Of a stretch of 64,000 nucleotides of DNA, positions 62,186 to 64,000 are shown piece by piece (positions within the stretch are counted from its first letter, which is position 1; every line of letters starts with the position of its first letter). The position numbers and the translations under genes were made by a program. Source of the DNA: Bacillota bacterium (GTDB lineage: Bacteria; Bacillota; Clostridia; Acetivibrionales; DSM-1351); assembly GCA_023391425.1 (NCBI GenBank), contig JAEWAX010000098.1:1-64000 (forward strand), given 5' to 3'. The notes under the pieces are model-generated. The model was not told the DNA's origin and did no database searches. It saw only the letters and a list, made by a program, of their open reading frames with translations.

Positions 62186-62785
62186 ATGAGTCAACACTAT
62201 TTTACAGAAAATCCTGAGTCTGAAATTAAAGAAAAATCCTTTACTGAGAATATATGCGGAGTACAATTAAATTTTGAATCAGTAAGCGGCGTATTTTCAT
62301 TTGGAACAAGAATTGATAGAGCTTCCTGCAACCTTATTAAAAACTTTACTCCAAGTGGATCATCAATACTTGATATTGGCTGCGGTTATGGAGCCATTGG
62401 CTTATATATTAAAGCTCTCTTTCCTTCTCAAGCCGTAACTATGATTGACGTTAACAATAGAGCTTTAGATTATGCGAAAAAAAATGCGAATACCAATAAA
62501 CTTGAGATCGAGGTTCTCAATAGTAATCTTTATAGTGCATTAACAAACAGAATGTTTGATGATATAGTATCAAATCCACCAATTGCTGCTGGGAAAGAAT
62601 TGAATAGACAGTTAATAACAGAAGCTTATCAATACCTAACTGAAAACGGTGCCTTATGGATAGTTGCATTTCATAATAAAGGTGGCTCTACATTAAAAGA
62701 TATAATGAAAAGTGTTTTTGGGAATGTAACAGATATTGATAAAAGTGGAGGCGTCAGGGTATATAAAGCAGTAAAGAAAACTTAG
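62186..62785 (+). CDS. class I SAM-dependent methyltransferase (RsmC/YbxB-like)
   Basis: 199 residues. SAM motif I SSILDIGCGYGAIGLYI, motif with the catalytic NPP in DDIVSNPPIAAGKELNRQLI, and a start MSQHYFTENPESEIK typical of YbxB/RsmC family 16S rRNA guanine-N2 methyltransferases. It is the only plus-strand gene in the block, placed between ecfA1 and ecfA2. GGGAGG lies 14 bases upstream, bridged by a GGCT/AGCC hairpin. Its last five codons lie in the first unit of the 71-bp tandem array. Confidence 0.85.
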   Translation: MSQHYFTENPESEIKEKSFTENICGVQLNFESVSGVFSFGTRIDRASCNLIKNFTPSGSSILDIGCGYGAIGLYIKALFPSQAVTMIDVNNRALDYAKKNANTNKLEIEVLNSNLYSALTNRMFDDIVSNPPIAAGKELNRQLITEAYQYLTENGALWIVAFHNKGGSTLKDIMKSVFGNVTDIDKSGGVRVYKAVKKT

Positions 62786-63054
62786 CTTGTACCGAGCCGT
62801 AGGCGAAGGTAGAAGCTTAGTTGCACTTAAACTTGAAAGGTGTAAAGAAAACTTAGCTTGTGCCGAGCCGTAGGCGAAGGTAGAAGCTTAGTTGCACTTA
62901 TACTTGAAAGGTGTAAAGAAAACTTAGCTTGTGCCGAGCCGCAGGCGAAGGTAGAAGCTTAGTTACACTTATACTTGCAAGGTGTAAAGAAAACTTAGCT
63001 TGTACCGAGCCACAGGCGATGGTAGAAGCTTAGTTGCACTTATACTTTAAAAAG
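62771..63054 (+). repeat. tandem array, four 71-bp units with a conserved hairpin
   Basis: Units start at 62771, 62842, 62913 and 62984, exactly 71 bases apart, each opening GTAAAGAAAACTTAGCTTGT. Unit 4 diverges after about 63047. In every unit AACTTAGCTT pairs with AAGCTTAGTT (one T-T mismatch), and an inner stem TACC/GGTA plus GCC/GGC encloses a three-base loop. The stretch after each hairpin (GCACTTATACTTGAAAGGT) is also repeated. No unique spacers are present. Confidence 0.92.
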
Positions 63055-63056
63055 TA

Positions 63057-63917
63057 CTAAATATTAGATTTACGCAAATCATTAATCATTTTAAAAGCGT
63101 CATCCACTGTTAATGGTAATTTATTTATCTGTATACCCTGTTTTTTCAGGGAGTACATCAAATCTGTTACCTGAGGTACATCTAATCCTAAACTTTTTAT
63201 CTTCTCAACATTACTAAACACCTCTTGTGGTGTTCCATCTAGAACAATACTTCCATTATCAATTATAATAAGCCTATTTGCCAATGCTGCTTCATCCATA
63301 TGATGAGTAATGTGTATTATCGTAATATTTTCTTCCTTATTTAGTTTCTTTAAAACATTTATTACTTCTTTTCGGCCTATAGGGTCGAGCATTGAAGTAG
63401 CCTCATCTAAGATAATGCACTGTGGCTTCATTGCAAGTATACCTGCAATAGCAACACGTTGTTTCTGTCCTCCAGATAATAGATGTGGTGCATTTGTTTT
63501 GAATTCACTAATCCCAACTGTTGCTAAAGCCTCATCTACCCTCTTCCTAATTTCAGAAGGCTCTACGCCTAAATTCTCTGGGCCAAATGCAACATCCTCT
63601 TCAACAGTTGTAGCTATTATCTGATTATCTGGGTTTTGAAAAACCATACCGGCGTTACTTCTAATATTCCATACATTATTTTCATCAGCAGTATCCTTTC
63701 CCATAACTAATACAGTACCGTTCTTCGGAATTAGAAGTGCATTGAGAAGCCTTGAGAAAGTTGACTTTCCAGAACCGTTTCTTCCAAGTATAACTACAAA
63801 ATCCCCTTTTTGTATCTGTACATCTACATCTTCAAGGGCCTTCACTTCATTATTTATTTCTCCATATGTGGTATAAGAAAAGCTTACTGAATTCACTTCA
63901 AATATATCTTTGTTCAT
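63057..63917 (-). CDS. ecfA1: EcfA1, energy-coupling factor ATPase
   Basis: 286 residues. Walker A ILGRNGSGKSTFSRLLNALL, Q-loop GMVFQNPDNQIIATTVEEDVAFGPENLGV (EcfA1 form), signature HLLSGGQKQRVAIAG, Walker B IILDEATSMLDP, H-loop IIHITHHMDEA. AGGAGGTC precedes the ATG. It energises vitamin uptake with EcfA2 and EcfT. Its stop codon is only a few bases from the end of the 71-bp array. Confidence 0.95.
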   Translation of the reverse strand: MNKDIFEVNSVSFSYTTYGEINNEVKALEDVDVQIQKGDFVVILGRNGSGKSTFSRLLNALLIPKNGTVLVMGKDTADENNVWNIRSNAGMVFQNPDNQIIATTVEEDVAFGPENLGVEPSEIRKRVDEALATVGISEFKTNAPHLLSGGQKQRVAIAGILAMKPQCIILDEATSMLDPIGRKEVINVLKKLNKEENITIIHITHHMDEAALANRLIIIDNGSIVLDGTPQEVFSNVEKIKSLGLDVPQVTDLMYSLKKQGIQINKLPLTVDDAFKMINDLRKSNI

Positions 63918-64000
63918 AAATGACCTCCTATGTCCATCTAAAAACCAGAATTTAAGATTTAGTATTCAGAATTAAAACCTAAAACCAGGTTACTAACTCC

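Noticed and set aside
62771..63054. Possible CRISPR array
   Set aside because: The unit is 71 bp and repeated head to tail without unique spacers, and no cas gene is near. It is a plain tandem duplication.

Overview
The window is AT-rich, low-G+C Firmicutes DNA, most probably from a Clostridia member. Pointers are the T-box on metG, the ecfA-ecfT-truA-rplM-rpsI block, a tsaE-tsaB-rimI operon, a HPr-like gene beside uvrC, many TTG/GTG starts with strong Shine-Dalgarno sequences, and a large serine recombinase. Species cannot be fixed from the sequence alone. No tRNA, rRNA, CRISPR array or insertion-sequence transposase was recognised.

Layout. 1-9.4 kb is mainly housekeeping on the minus strand: 3'-truncated uvrC, an HPr-like protein without the phosphorylatable His, an ECF sigma / anti-sigma / membrane protein operon, a Lon-family protease, and amidohydrolase-tsaE-tsaB-rimI. 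9.5-26 kb is the manganese locus: mntR, a small Cys-rich protein, then an NRAMP gene (mntH) cut in two at its DPGN metal-binding motif by a 13.8-kb element. The element carries an ABC exporter with PadR and two DUF1048 proteins, a DHFR-like reductase, PadR-DUF4180 and AraC-GyrI regulators, DUF2200, VanZ-like and nucleotidyltransferase proteins, a rifamycin phosphotransferase (rph), a 49-codon ORF and the serine recombinase that abuts the right end. Exchange at a shared CC dinucleotide would restore an in-frame 434-codon mntH. Dyad symmetry around that CC on both the reconstructed chromosomal site and the reconstructed element site supports this junction.

26-34 kb holds a secreted Ig-like protein, an ABC transporter with a MerR-family neighbour, and a response regulator / ABC / histidine kinase operon. 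34-36.6 kb is metG with a complete T-box leader. 36.6-51.5 kb is accessory: regulators (XRE, AraC, Lrp, TetR, LytTR), hydrolases, a ferredoxin-like reductase, an ABC exporter, and a run of small uncharacterised genes resembling orphan immunity genes.

51.7-64 kb is the conserved ribosomal-distal block read on the minus strand: ecfA1, ecfA2, ecfT, truA, rplM, rpsI. It is opened in two places. A two-component/ABC (FtsX-type) module lies between truA and rplM, and an oppositely oriented rRNA-methyltransferase-like gene lies between ecfA1 and ecfA2. The second insertion is surrounded by repeat DNA: a composite inverted-repeat element with a minimal relative near truA, a 27-bp tandem duplication, and a 4 x 71-bp tandem array that begins inside the methyltransferase stop region and folds into a conserved hairpin.

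The most interesting observations are the mntH-splitting element with its reconstructable att sites, a 12-bp motif shared by the left element end and the hairpin upstream of the recombinase, the 71-bp structured tandem array, and the HPr-like protein with Asp at position 15.
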